64,000 bases of DNA, taken from Epilithonimonas vandammei (GTDB taxonomy: Bacteria > Bacteroidota > Bacteroidia > Flavobacteriales > Weeksellaceae). The stretch is from NCBI RefSeq assembly GCF_003860525.1, contig NZ_CP034161.1:2728001-2792000 (forward strand), written 5' to 3'. Below are positions 27,916 through 36,697 of this stretch, one piece after another (the stretch's first letter is position 1; each line of letters begins with the position of its first letter). The position numbers were made by a program, and so were the translations under genes. The notes under the pieces are model-generated. The model was given only the letters and a program-made list of their open reading frames with translations, searched no databases and was not told the origin of the DNA.

Positions 27916-27952
27916 AAAAAACAGTCTAATTTATTTATTGGCTGTTTTTTTT
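27916..27952 (+). terminator. Terminator-like hairpin
   Basis: Arms AAAAAACAG (27916-27924) and CTGTTTTTT (27942-27950) with a 17-nt loop and a T run. It lies 26 bp after the small secreted-type frame. Confidence 0.5.
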
Positions 27953-28127
27953 GTAATCAATTCTAACTATTGTTTTATAAATTACTAGAATATTAGATTG
28001 TTTTTGTGTGGATGAATTAAATTTTAGGTCAAATTTAAATTGAAATAAAATTGTTAAAATTTTGTTTAGGTAATGAATTCTGAAAAAAAAACCTTTTTTT
28101 TGTGGGATAAATTTAATTGTTCTAAAT

Positions 28128-30281
28128 ATGAAGAAAATTTTACAACTACTATTTTCAGTGTGTATTACAGTCTTCGGATTTTCTCAAAATCTAAAGCCAA
28201 TTGCACAGAAAGTAGCAGCTCAAAAATCAGCGAAAAAAACGTTCGCAAAATTCAGTCCTTTTACAAAAGATGTTGCATCAAAAAATGCAGCAACTTACAG
28301 AAATGAAGCAGAAGACGTCACGGTAATGCAATTGAAAACAACAGAATTGCAAAAAATCGTCAATGAAAAGCCACAAACAATGGAAATGAATTTTCCTTTT
28401 GAAGATGGTGAAATTACGGTAGAATTGGTTAAAAATGACATTTTTGCCGCTGGTTTCAAAGTGGGAACCGATAAAGGAGATGCCAACTATACACCCGGAG
28501 TTTATTATCAAGGGATTATCAAAGGAGATGATACATCTGTTGTAGCTTTTAGTTTCTTTAATAATGACATTGTTGGTGTAGCTTCTACTAACCAACGTGG
28601 GAATATTGTTGTAGGTAAAACAAAAAGTTCTGATGACTTTGTATCTTACAGTGATTATAAATTGAAATCTCAAAATCCATTCTCTTGTAGTGCAGATGAA
28701 CTTCCAGAAAACCAAACTAAGAAAATATCTTTTGATCCCTACAAGAAAAAAGCTTCTAAAGATGCTAACAGTTGTGTAAGAATTTATTTCGAAGTTGGTT
28801 ACGGGCCTTATACGCAGAATGGTTCTAATGTAGCTTCTACAGTAAACTGGGTTACAGCTTTGTTCAACAATATCAAAACATTGTATGATAATGAAAATGT
28901 AAAAGTTGCGATGAGTGAAACTTATGTTTGGACAACAACAGATCCTTATTCTGGACAACCAGGAGCAATTCTAAGTCAATTCAGAACAACAAGAACTTCT
29001 TTCAACGGAGATCTTGCACAATTAATTAGAAACCCAGCAACAACAAGTGTAGCTTATGTTAACTCATTATGTTCAACTTATAAATACTCTTATTGTGGTG
29101 TAAATAACCAAAATGTTGCAGTCCCAACTTATTCCTGGAATATCGAAGCGATGACACATGAGTTAGGACATAATCTTGGTTCTCCTCACACGCACGCCTG
29201 TGCTTGGAATGGTAATAATACAGCAATCGATGGTTGCGGACCTGCTTCTGGTAATGATGAAGGTTGCGATGGACCACTTCCTACAACTACCAAAGGTACG
29301 ATTATGAGTTATTGTCATTTGCTTTCTTCCGTAGGGATTAGTTTTGCCAATGGTTTTGGACAACAGCCAGGTGACTTAATCAGAGAAACTATTGCAGGTA
29401 AACCTTGTCTCGGATCAGACTGTATTGCTTCTTGTGATGTTACCATTACAGGATTAGCAATTAGTAATCTTGCTGCCAATACAGCTACTGCAACTATAGC
29501 AGATGCTACAGGGACAAGCTGGAAATATCAATTGACTAAAACAACAGACGGTAGCGTGATAACATCTGGAACTACAACTAATAAGGTGTTGAATTTTACA
29601 AATCTTGATGCAAATTCTTTTTACAAAATTGAAGTGGGAACAGATTGTGCTACAAACTATCAGCAAAGCCAAATCTTCATAACAGATGGTTCTTGGTGTG
29701 GTAAAGTTCTAACGGATACCGGAGGCGAAAATGGAAACTATTCTAATAATGAAAACTGGACAAAAACTTTCTATCCAGATGCAGAAGGACAAAAACTGAA
29801 GATTACTTTTACAGAGTTTGATCTTGAAAGTACAACAGATTATATCACCATAAGAAACGGTTTGGCTAATTCTGGCGTATTTTCTGGGGCTGCAAGATTG
29901 ACAGGGTCTAATATTCCTGCTTCTTATGAGTCAACTCACGCTTCTGGTGCAATAACAATTACTTTCAGATCAGATGATGCTGTCACAAAATCAGGGTTTA
30001 AAGCTAATTTCAGCTGTACTTTATTAGCAGTGGATGATGTACTGAATTCTAAAGATGTTGTATTATCTCCAAATCCGGTTAAAAATCAATTCTCATTGAA
30101 AGGGATCAATAAAATGGTTTCTGTAGAGTTGTATGACATCTCCGGCAAATTGGTTAAGCAATTTGATGCTGAGAGTTTATCAAAAAATAATTTCGATGTT
30201 TCTAAATTGAAAATTGGTAACTATGTTGTGAAGGTTAAAACTTTCAATGATACCTTTACCAAGAAACTAATCAAACAATAA
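28128..30281 (+). CDS. Secreted M12B-like zinc metalloprotease with CUB-like domain and T9SS tail
   Basis: 717 residues. A signal peptide (MKKILQLLFSVCITVFGFSQ) is followed by a reprolysin-like prodomain and a catalytic domain with the zinc motif HELGHNLGSPH at about residue 343. A linker follows (SCDVTITGLAISNLAANTAT, fibronectin-like). A CUB-like domain is next, from about residue 520 (WCGKVLTDTGGENGNYSNN to FKANFSC). The C-terminal sorting domain has LSPNPVKNQFSLKG, LYDISGKLVKQ and a short Lys-rich end (KKLIKQ), so type IX export to the surface or medium is expected. The substrate is unknown. An IS1182-family element begins just after its stop. Confidence 0.92.
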   Translation: MKKILQLLFSVCITVFGFSQNLKPIAQKVAAQKSAKKTFAKFSPFTKDVASKNAATYRNEAEDVTVMQLKTTELQKIVNEKPQTMEMNFPFEDGEITVELVKNDIFAAGFKVGTDKGDANYTPGVYYQGIIKGDDTSVVAFSFFNNDIVGVASTNQRGNIVVGKTKSSDDFVSYSDYKLKSQNPFSCSADELPENQTKKISFDPYKKKASKDANSCVRIYFEVGYGPYTQNGSNVASTVNWVTALFNNIKTLYDNENVKVAMSETYVWTTTDPYSGQPGAILSQFRTTRTSFNGDLAQLIRNPATTSVAYVNSLCSTYKYSYCGVNNQNVAVPTYSWNIEAMTHELGHNLGSPHTHACAWNGNNTAIDGCGPASGNDEGCDGPLPTTTKGTIMSYCHLLSSVGISFANGFGQQPGDLIRETIAGKPCLGSDCIASCDVTITGLAISNLAANTATATIADATGTSWKYQLTKTTDGSVITSGTTTNKVLNFTNLDANSFYKIEVGTDCATNYQQSQIFITDGSWCGKVLTDTGGENGNYSNNENWTKTFYPDAEGQKLKITFTEFDLESTTDYITIRNGLANSGVFSGAARLTGSNIPASYESTHASGAITITFRSDDAVTKSGFKANFSCTLLAVDDVLNSKDVVLSPNPVKNQFSLKGINKMVSVELYDISGKLVKQFDAESLSKNNFDVSKLKIGNYVVKVKTFNDTFTKKLIKQ

Positions 30282-30301
30282 TATTCTTAGATCAAAATAA
30301 G

Positions 30302-30333
30302 AATCCGTCTCACAACTGAGGCGGATTTTTTTT
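30302..30333 (+). terminator. Terminator formed by the left IS1182 end
   Basis: Arms AATCCGTCTCA and TGAGGCGGATT (one G-T pair) around CAAC, then seven to eight T. It would end the upstream metalloprotease transcript, or shield the IS from read-through. Confidence 0.75.
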
Positions 30334-30386
30334 GGTTATAATTGTTATTTTTTGTATATTTATATCTGATAATCAGATATTTGTCT

Positions 30387-31931
30387 ATGAATTTCAAGTA
30401 TTATAACCAAAATCAGACGGTGTTGTTTCCGTATAGTTTTGAGGAGTTGATTCCCGATAATCATCCTGTTCGGATTGTCAATGATATTTTGGAGAGGATC
30501 AATATAGACCCGCTGCTAAAAGCCTACAGCAAAGAGGGAAATCCCAGCTATCATCCCGTGATGATGCTCAAGGTGATGGTTTTTGCCTATATGAACAACA
30601 TTTATTCCTCCCGGAAAATCGAAAAAGCACTTCGCGAAAACATCAACTTTATGTGGCTCTCCAATATGAGCATCGTGGATCATAATACCGTGAACAGATT
30701 TCGGGCTCACAAGCTTGAAGCGGCTTTCAAAGATATTTTCTCGCAAGTGGTTTTGCTTCTTGCCGAAGAAGGTTTGGTAAGTTTGAAACAGGTTTTTGTG
30801 GACGGAACGAAAATCGAAGCCCAGGCAAACCGCTACACTTTTGTGTGGGCCAATGCCATTAAAACCAACAAAGAAAAGATGCTCCGCCAACTAGAGGACC
30901 TTTGGAAATATGCCCAAAGCGTGGCAAGGGAAGAGGACAAAGACCCTGAACCGCCGGAATTTAAAAAAATCAGCAAAGAAAAGATCCAGCAAACGGTAGA
31001 AAATATCAATGCCAAATTGAAAGGCAGCGACCGCAAGACCGATTCCGACAAAAAAGCCAAAGCCAAGCTGAATTACATTAAAAATAATTTTGAGAAAAAC
31101 CTCGGTAAATACGAAGCTCAGGAGGCTATTTTGGCAGAGAGGAATTCCTACAGCAAGACTGATGAGGACGCTACTTTTATGAGGCTAAAGGATGACCATA
31201 TGCAAAACGGACAGCTCAAACCGGCCTATAATGCACAGATTTCTACCGAGAATCAGTTTATTGTAAATTATACCATTCATCAGCAGACCAATGACTTCAA
31301 TACCCTGGAGCATCATCTTAAAAATTTTGAGAAACTCTATGGGGAAAAAAGATTGGCGGAATTAGAAGAACTCACTGCCGATGCAGGTTATGGGAGCGAG
31401 CAGAACTATGAATTGCTGGAACAGAACAATATTACACCTTATGTAAAATACAACACCTTCGACAAAGAGCAGGATGTCCATTATCAGGCGAAACACAAGA
31501 CTTTCAGCAAAGAACACCTGCACTACAATCAGGAAAAAGATTATTACATCTGTCCGATGGGTCAAAAGATGGAAAAAACGCACGTAAGCACTCGGAAAAC
31601 CAAGACCGGTTACCCTCAAAAACTCTCCCATTATCAGGCTAAAAACTGTGATGGATGCCCAATCAGAGGCGTTTGCCACAGTTCCAAAGAAAACCGGAGC
31701 ATTGAGCGAAACCCTCATTTGGAAGATTACAAAGAAAAAATCCGGGAACTTCTAAACAGTGAAGAAGGCATTAAAAAACGCAGACAACGCTCGGTTGAAG
31801 TAGAACCTGTGTTTGCACATCTGAAACATTGCAACAATTTTAAGCGATTCACACTTAGAGGTCTGAAAAAAGTAGAATTGGAGTTCGGATTGCACGCTTT
31901 AGCACACAATTTAAGAAAGAAAGTTGCCTGA
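30387..31931 (+). CDS. IS1182-family transposase
   Basis: 514 residues. The N-terminal part MNFKYYNQNQTVLFPYSFEE, then PVRIVNDILERI and NPSYHPVMMLKVMVFAYMN, is the family opening. DDE residues are likely in VFVDGTKIEAQANRY (Asp, about residue 150), TADAGYGSEQNYE (Asp, about 333) and RSVEVEPVFAHLKHCNNFKR (Glu, about 473). The Cys-rich KNCDGCPIRGVC and YYICPMGQKM are also usual in this family. I chose the ATG at 30387 over an upstream TTG because it gives the family N-terminus. It seems intact. Confidence 0.93.
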   Translation: MNFKYYNQNQTVLFPYSFEELIPDNHPVRIVNDILERINIDPLLKAYSKEGNPSYHPVMMLKVMVFAYMNNIYSSRKIEKALRENINFMWLSNMSIVDHNTVNRFRAHKLEAAFKDIFSQVVLLLAEEGLVSLKQVFVDGTKIEAQANRYTFVWANAIKTNKEKMLRQLEDLWKYAQSVAREEDKDPEPPEFKKISKEKIQQTVENINAKLKGSDRKTDSDKKAKAKLNYIKNNFEKNLGKYEAQEAILAERNSYSKTDEDATFMRLKDDHMQNGQLKPAYNAQISTENQFIVNYTIHQQTNDFNTLEHHLKNFEKLYGEKRLAELEELTADAGYGSEQNYELLEQNNITPYVKYNTFDKEQDVHYQAKHKTFSKEHLHYNQEKDYYICPMGQKMEKTHVSTRKTKTGYPQKLSHYQAKNCDGCPIRGVCHSSKENRSIERNPHLEDYKEKIRELLNSEEGIKKRRQRSVEVEPVFAHLKHCNNFKRFTLRGLKKVELEFGLHALAHNLRKKVA

Positions 31932-32003
31932 AGAGGACAACTTTTCACTTTTTCCAAAACATTGAAGATTGGAACTGCAATAAAAAATCCGCCTCAATTT
32001 TTA

Positions 32004-32031
32004 TTGTGAGACGGATTCTTTTTTATTTTTG
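32004..32031 (+). promoter_or_regulatory. Full flavobacterial promoter of the M28 peptidase, partly in the IS end
   Basis: TTG at 32004-32006, a 17-bp spacer, then TATTTTTG at 32024-32031, matching the TTG-N17-23-TAnnTTTG consensus. The -33 element lies inside the right end of the IS1182 element and the -7 box outside it, 17 nt before the ATG. Confidence 0.6.
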
Positions 32032-32048
32032 GCAAAATTTAATTTACA

Positions 32049-33227
32049 ATGTTAAGAAAATCTATTTTCTTTTTGGCGTCTTTCGCCACGATGGCTTTTT
32101 CTAATGCCCAGACTTTTGTCCAAGTTTACCAGGACAGAGCAAACCAGATTTCTCAAAGCAACATTAATACTTATCTTCAGGAATTTGAAGCTATTGGTGT
32201 GAAAAGAACCGGAACCACACAGAATACAAACGCCTTCAACTGGCTAAAGAATAAATACCTTTCTTTGGGATATACTACAGCCGATTTTTATGAACACTCT
32301 TGGACATCAAGCGGATTGTCATCAAAAAATTTAATCGTTACGAAAACGGGTACTGTCTATCCTAATAAATTTGTGATTATCTGTGGGCATTTTGATTCTA
32401 TCAATGGTCCGGGAACCAACGATAATGGAAGTGGCACTTCTATCATTCTGGAAACTGCAAGAATATTGAAAAATGTCCCGACTGAATATTCCATCAAATT
32501 CATCCATTTTTCCGGTGAGGAGCAAGGCTTGCTTGGAAGCTCGCGATATGTTTCTCAAGTTGTAAACGGTACCATTCCGAAGATGGATATCAAACTGGTA
32601 ATTAATCTGGATCAGGTTGGCGGTTTAGCATCGAAAGCAAACACAAAACTTTATCACGACAAAGATCAAAGCTCGCCCACAAGTAATAACGCTGCTGCTG
32701 CAACAGCAGTACAGGAATTGGCCAATTGTACTTTGTTATACTCGCCGCTAAGTGTTGAATATGACAATGCGGAAAATACGGATTATGTGCCTTTCCAGCA
32801 GAATGGCGAAATCATTACTGGATATTTTGAATATGAAGGCGGATATAACAATCCATATGTTCATACAGCTAATGATTTATATGCAAATATGGATCCTGTT
32901 TATGTCTTCAATATTGGGAAAGCTGCTATTGGCGCTGTGCAACATTTTGCGGTAGCATCTAAAACATCTTTGGATGCAGATGATACAGTTTCAAAATCAT
33001 CCGGATTTGTTGACTTCTATCCTAATCCCGCAAGTAAAGTGCTGAATCTGAAAATTGATAATAATATTAAGACTTTTAAAGTGGAAATCACTGATGTGAG
33101 CGGAAAACATATTTTAAACTCGGAAAACCAATCTCAGATTGACATCACAGGTTTGAAGCCTGGTGTTTATTTTGCTAGGGTGATTTCAGCAGATCAACAA
33201 TCAACAAAAAAAATAATAGTACAATAA
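32049..33227 (+). CDS. Secreted M28-family aminopeptidase with T9SS tail
   Basis: 392 residues. A signal peptide (MLRKSIFFLASFATMAFSNAQ) precedes a two-zinc peptidase domain. The ligands are seen in ICGHFDSI (His, Asp), GTNDNGSGTS (Asp), HFSGEEQGLLGS (catalytic and ligand Glu), VINLDQVG (Asp) and PYVHTANDLY (His). From about residue 320 a type IX sorting domain follows (VDFYPNPASKVLNLKI, ITDVSGKHIL, ending KKIIVQ). It releases N-terminal amino acids from peptides outside the cell. It probably worked with the neighbouring metalloprotease before the IS separated them. Confidence 0.93.
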   Translation: MLRKSIFFLASFATMAFSNAQTFVQVYQDRANQISQSNINTYLQEFEAIGVKRTGTTQNTNAFNWLKNKYLSLGYTTADFYEHSWTSSGLSSKNLIVTKTGTVYPNKFVIICGHFDSINGPGTNDNGSGTSIILETARILKNVPTEYSIKFIHFSGEEQGLLGSSRYVSQVVNGTIPKMDIKLVINLDQVGGLASKANTKLYHDKDQSSPTSNNAAAATAVQELANCTLLYSPLSVEYDNAENTDYVPFQQNGEIITGYFEYEGGYNNPYVHTANDLYANMDPVYVFNIGKAAIGAVQHFAVASKTSLDADDTVSKSSGFVDFYPNPASKVLNLKIDNNIKTFKVEITDVSGKHILNSENQSQIDITGLKPGVYFARVISADQQSTKKIIVQ

Positions 33228-33451
33228 AAATATGCTCTGAACTTCAGCGAAAAACTTATTTAAGAAAGAAAATTATTTAGAATAGAAAGTTAGCATTAAA
33301 ACACCTGATAATGGAGGCTTCATCGAAATAAATCCGGTTGGATGTACCGAAATAATATTTTTGTGTAGAGCTACAATTTTTGAGGCAACATATAGTATTT
33401 TCTTAGAATAATATATCAGCTGAAGCCTATTTATAGCTTTAATTAAAAAAC

Positions 33452-33479
33452 AAAAACTACCACAAAAGTGATAGTTTTT
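33452..33479. terminator. Bidirectional terminator between the M28 gene and clpS
   Basis: Arms AAAAACTA-CAC and GTG-TAGTTTTT around AAAA, with A and T runs on both sides. It ends clpS on the minus strand (stop at 33481) and any plus-strand transcript from 33227 onward. The 224 bp before it hold no convincing gene. Confidence 0.8.
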
Positions 33480-33480
33480 T

Positions 33481-33783
33481 TTATACTATTTCGGAACTTA
33501 AACCTTTGTCCAGCAACGCTTGATTCATAGGTTTAAGTTTCTCCAGTGCGCCGGTTTTCACTGTACATTTACCTTTATAATGCACCAGTATTGTACATTG
33601 TTCTGCTTGTTCCAAAGTGTGCTCACAGATCTCAATAAGACACATAATCACAAAATCAAAGGTATTAACATCATCGTTATGAAGTACCAGTTTGTACACC
33701 TGATCCTCCTCTTCCAGAACCAACACATCTTCTTCGTATTGGCGCTTTGGCTGGTCGTAAGATTTATTGTTATAGATTATCAT
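33481..33783 (-). CDS. clpS: ATP-dependent Clp protease adaptor ClpS
   Basis: 100 residues. The core VYKLVLHNDDVNTFDFVIMCL (about residues 29-49) contains the conserved ND(D/E)xN(T/S) stretch that contacts the ClpA/C N-domain and N-degron. QCTILVHYKGKCTVKTG matches the second half. ClpS delivers N-end-rule substrates to ClpAP/ClpCP. It starts 3 bp after the stop of the CorC-like gene, so the two form an operon. Confidence 0.95.
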   Translation of the reverse strand: MIIYNNKSYDQPKRQYEEDVLVLEEEDQVYKLVLHNDDVNTFDFVIMCLIEICEHTLEQAEQCTILVHYKGKCTVKTGALEKLKPMNQALLDKGLSSEIV

Positions 33784-33786
33784 TTT

Positions 33787-35145
33787 TTAGCCCTCTGTGA
33801 TCTCGTCTGTGATATCGTCTACCAAAGATTTGTTGTAAAACAATTCTACCAGTTCTACACTCTTGTTTTGCATTTTAAGAATCTTAAAATGATAAGGTCC
33901 ATAATCGAATTCCTGATTTTCTTCCGGGATATCTTGTAGTTCATTCAGGATAAATCCTGCTAACGTGTTATATTCTCCTTCTTCAGAAAGCGGAATTTTT
34001 CTTGGTAATTGCTCGTTGATTTCGTCCAAAGGTTGCGTTGCCTTTACCCAATAAGTATTCTCTCCTACTTTGTCAACGATTTTTTCTTCTTCATCTTCCT
34101 CATCTTGGATTTCACCAACCAATTCTTCCAAAATATCTTCGAGCGTAATAATCCCTTCGGTTCCACCAAATTCATCAATAACAATAGCCATATGCTGTTT
34201 TTTGAGTTGGAATACTTTCAGAAGATCCGATATTTTCTTACTTCCTACTACAAAGAAAGCTTCTCTCATAAGTCCCCGGAGATCCTCGTGAGTCAGTTCG
34301 CCTTTACTTTTGATATACTCTCTGATGATTTCCTTCGTGTAGAAAATACCAATTATATTGTCTATAGAACCTTCATAAACAGGAATTCTGGAATATCCGC
34401 TATCCATAATCTGCGAAATGATCTCTTCCTTATCATCTTCAATATCAATGGAGGAGATATTCTGTCGTGGAATCATGATCTGCTTTGCGTTATGATCTGT
34501 AAAGTCAAAAGCATTCTTAATGATTTCGTAATTTTCTTCTTCAATTTCGCCGCTGTCTGCAGATTGTTTTACCAACAGCTGAAGCTCTTCTGTAGAGTGA
34601 ATATCATGTTCTGAAACAGGATGAATTTTTATAATTTTTAAAAATCCATTGGATAATGAATTCATCAACCAAATGAATGGACGGAAAATATTATAGAAAA
34701 GATGCAAAGGATATGCGATAAATAATGTTGTCGCTTCCGACTTTCTAATGGCAATCGACTTAGGCACCAATTCCCCAAAAACGATGTGCATAATTGTTAT
34801 CAGTAAGAAACTGCATACCACAGAAATAGTGGTAACAGTAGTCTGTGCCAGTTCGATATCAAGAGAATGAAATATCCCTTCTATAATATGGTGCAACGCA
34901 CTTTCTCCCACCCAACCTAAGGCAAGAGATGCCAATGTAATTCCTAACTGGGTTGCGGAAAGATAAGCATCCAGATTTTTGATAATGTTTTCGGCTTGTT
35001 TAGCCATTGTATTCCCTTCCGCAGCCTTAATCTGGATCTGGGAATAACGTACTTTAACGATTGAAAATTCAGCGGCTACGAAAAAGCCATTGAGAAGAAC
35101 TAAAAATAATGCAATGAGAAGTTTGACTAAACTATCGGGGTCCAT
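33787..35145 (-). CDS. CNNM/CorC-family transport protein (DUF21-CBS-CorC)
   Basis: 452 residues. An N-terminal DUF21 membrane domain with four helices (about 1-190) is followed by two CBS domains (for example MIPRQNISSIDIEDD and QHMAIVIDEFGGTEGIITLEDILEELVGE) and a C-terminal CorC_HlyC domain (about 355-435). The family includes magnesium/cobalt efflux proteins and the gliding protein GldE. The adjacent clpS and the lack of gld genes here make a general CorC-type role more likely. Promoter box TATCTTTG at 35171-35178. Confidence 0.9.
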   Translation of the reverse strand: MDPDSLVKLLIALFLVLLNGFFVAAEFSIVKVRYSQIQIKAAEGNTMAKQAENIIKNLDAYLSATQLGITLASLALGWVGESALHHIIEGIFHSLDIELAQTTVTTISVVCSFLLITIMHIVFGELVPKSIAIRKSEATTLFIAYPLHLFYNIFRPFIWLMNSLSNGFLKIIKIHPVSEHDIHSTEELQLLVKQSADSGEIEEENYEIIKNAFDFTDHNAKQIMIPRQNISSIDIEDDKEEIISQIMDSGYSRIPVYEGSIDNIIGIFYTKEIIREYIKSKGELTHEDLRGLMREAFFVVGSKKISDLLKVFQLKKQHMAIVIDEFGGTEGIITLEDILEELVGEIQDEEDEEEKIVDKVGENTYWVKATQPLDEINEQLPRKIPLSEEGEYNTLAGFILNELQDIPEENQEFDYGPYHFKILKMQNKSVELVELFYNKSLVDDITDEITEG

Positions 35146-35170
35146 TTAATGTTTTTATATACAATATCTG

Positions 35171-35178
35171 CAAAGATA
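35171..35178 (-). promoter_or_regulatory. -7 promoter box of the corC-like/clpS operon
   Basis: The minus strand reads TATCTTTG, an exact TAnnTTTG match 26 nt before the ATG at 35145. Confidence 0.5.
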
Positions 35179-35389
35179 GATATTTTTTTTAACTTGGATT
35201 TAGATATTAAAATTTAGGTTCAGAAGTTGTAAAAATATGATTCTGTGATAAAATGTGATGTCAAAACCAACAATTCGGAGCTTCACCCCTCAATAATTAC
35301 TAAATGAATTATATTCCACCACCATACCCAGATTTCGTCGCTATTTTCCTTATGCCCAATTAAAGGTTGACTGTTTCTAAATGGCGAAG

Positions 35390-35501
35390 CTGCAGCCCGA
35401 CTTATCTCCTATTTATATATTTTTTCATTTGAATCGATGAATCTCGCTCCTCGATTTGAGCGGAAATCCTTTTTTCGCAACGCAGTGGAGTGAAAAGATT
35501 G
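35390..35501. repeat. Left half of a GCAGCCC...GCTGCCC dispersed repeat
   Basis: Starts CTGCAGCCC and ends near GTGGAGTGAAAAGATTG. The matching right half (GGGAGCGGAAGGCGG then TTAAGCTGCCC) lies at 36784-36810. A whole unit is present at 42763-42847. The two halves are separated by the IS110 element. The rest of the gap back to 35146 (about 240 bp) shows no gene. Confidence 0.65.
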
Positions 35502-35555
35502 ACTTTGTCGAACATTCTATGTTATATTCCAAAATTTTTAGGTTCATTTTTTTAG

Positions 35556-36527
35556 TTATTTTGCAAAATCCAGTTGATATTTGTTTTTAGATTTTATTAT
35601 TCCAAAGGCTTGTCGTAGCAGTTTGTTGCAAACTGCTATTAAAGCTAATTTTTTACATTTCCCTTTTTCCAAAATCCTTTCATATAAGGCTTTGCATTGC
35701 GGATTGCATTTTACCGCACTCCAAGAGCAGATGAATAAGACACTTCGGATATATTCTTTGGTTGTTCGACATTTGCCGATTGTTATTTTTTTGTTTCCGG
35801 AATGATACATTCTTGGAGCAACTCCAAAGTATTTACTTACCGATTTTGAGTGTTCAAAACTCTTGAAATGGTTCGTTGCAACCAGCAATAAGAGCGAGGT
35901 TTTCTCTCCAATTCCATTAATGCTCTTGAGCAGAGTTTTATTCTCTTGCAATTCCTCATCTTCCAGTTTTGGCAATCGTTTCAAAAGTTTTTCTATCTCT
36001 TTTTGCAAATTATTAATCAATGTTTCATAATGTTTTACCACCTCTTTATTGAGTCTTGCTTTTTGGCGCAGAGATTTTAATTTTAATGAAAATCTCGCTT
36101 TCTCCTGTTCCAAATCCTGCAAAAGATTGAGTTCCTGTTCTAAAAATTCAAGATTCTCTTTTTTGGGTTCAAAAGGACAAATTTCCATTTTCTCTCCAAA
36201 ATCCCGGATTAATTTAGCATCTTCATCATCAGTTTTACTGATTAAGTTTCTTACTTCTGCATATTTTTTAATCGTCAAAGGATTTACCTGATAAACATCA
36301 AATCCCTTTGAATAAGCATAGTAAAGGATTTTGCTACTGTAAGAACCGGTGGCTTCTACTACAATTTTATAATCCTTTTGGTCTAACTTTTTCAGACAGC
36401 TTAAAATATCTTTTTTCAAATTGCCAATATTCATTACGATTTCTTGGTTTTGTGCGTTTTTGAAACTTATGGTCAAAAACTTTGAGCTTACGTCAATTCC
36501 TACTACTTTCTTTTCTAAATTTACCAT
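35556..36527 (-). CDS. IS110-family DEDD transposase (bridge-RNA-guided recombinase type)
   Basis: 323 residues. The RuvC-like N-terminal domain shows VVGIDVSSKFLTISF (Asp, about residue 12), KIVVEATGSYSS (Glu, about 59) and KTDDEDAKLIRDFGE (Asp pair, about 99-102). A coiled coil covers about 125-200. The C-terminal Tnp20 domain has LKSINGIGEKTSLLLL, YFGVAPRMYHSGNKK with the conserved Ser, and LLRQAFGIIKS. The family catalyses RNA-guided insertion through a circular intermediate. The gene is intact. ATG at 36527. Confidence 0.95.
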   Translation of the reverse strand: MVNLEKKVVGIDVSSKFLTISFKNAQNQEIVMNIGNLKKDILSCLKKLDQKDYKIVVEATGSYSSKILYYAYSKGFDVYQVNPLTIKKYAEVRNLISKTDDEDAKLIRDFGEKMEICPFEPKKENLEFLEQELNLLQDLEQEKARFSLKLKSLRQKARLNKEVVKHYETLINNLQKEIEKLLKRLPKLEDEELQENKTLLKSINGIGEKTSLLLLVATNHFKSFEHSKSVSKYFGVAPRMYHSGNKKITIGKCRTTKEYIRSVLFICSWSAVKCNPQCKALYERILEKGKCKKLALIAVCNKLLRQAFGIIKSKNKYQLDFAK

Positions 36528-36576
36528 ACAATTACTTTAAATGTATTGGAATTTTGTTTTCTTATGAACCAGTGTG

Positions 36577-36697
36577 ATAAGAGTTTTTCTCTTTATAAAC
36601 AGCATTCTATTCGGTTTCCAGAAAACAAGCAGTAGGGACTTATTGTTCGACACGATATTTTTGTATCAACCACTTCTCTGACTTTTTCCTACTGCTT
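36577..36697 (-). ncRNA. Candidate IS110 bridge RNA region
   Basis: A perfect 10-bp stem pairs 36627-36636 with 36688-36697 (AAGCAGTAGG / CCTACTGCTT), extended by G/A-rich flanks with one bulge. It encloses a 51-nt internal region. A second hairpin lies at 36577-36596 (ATAAGAG / CTCTTTAT). Inside the large loop, 36644-36652 is TGTTCGACA, the exact reverse complement of TGTCGAACA at 35506-35514 near the other end of the element. That is what a donor-binding loop would look like. The exact RNA ends cannot be set from sequence; the true transcript may be longer in both directions. Confidence 0.5.

Larger units (their letters stand above)
30301..32018 (+). mobile_element. IS1182-family insertion sequence (about 1.72 kb)
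   Basis: Both ends, read inward, begin GAATCCGTCTCACAA and continue to GAGGCGGATTTTTT, with 2 bp (left) or 8 bp (right) between the two blocks. These inverted ends enclose one IS1182-type transposase. No target duplication could be recognised in the flanking A/T runs, so the boundaries are approximate. Each end also folds into a terminator-like hairpin. It lies between two type-IX-secreted peptidase genes. Confidence 0.7.

Noticed and set aside
28278..28958. A 226-codon frame antisense to the M12B-like protease
   Set aside because: It is a by-product of the codon use of the protease. It has no signal, motif or promoter, and the sense frame is clearly real.
30301..32018. The two hairpins around IS1182 as a target-site duplication
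   Set aside because: They are inverted with respect to each other, not direct repeats, so they are better read as the element's own ends.
33302..33412. An open stretch reading TPDNGGFIEINPVG after the M28 gene
   Set aside because: No start codon is in frame (a stop lies shortly before), there is no signal of a gene, and no family is recognised.
33520..34614. Long plus-strand frames opposite clpS and the CorC-like gene
   Set aside because: They are Phe/Leu/Ile-rich translations of the opposite strand of well-supported genes, without start context or motifs.
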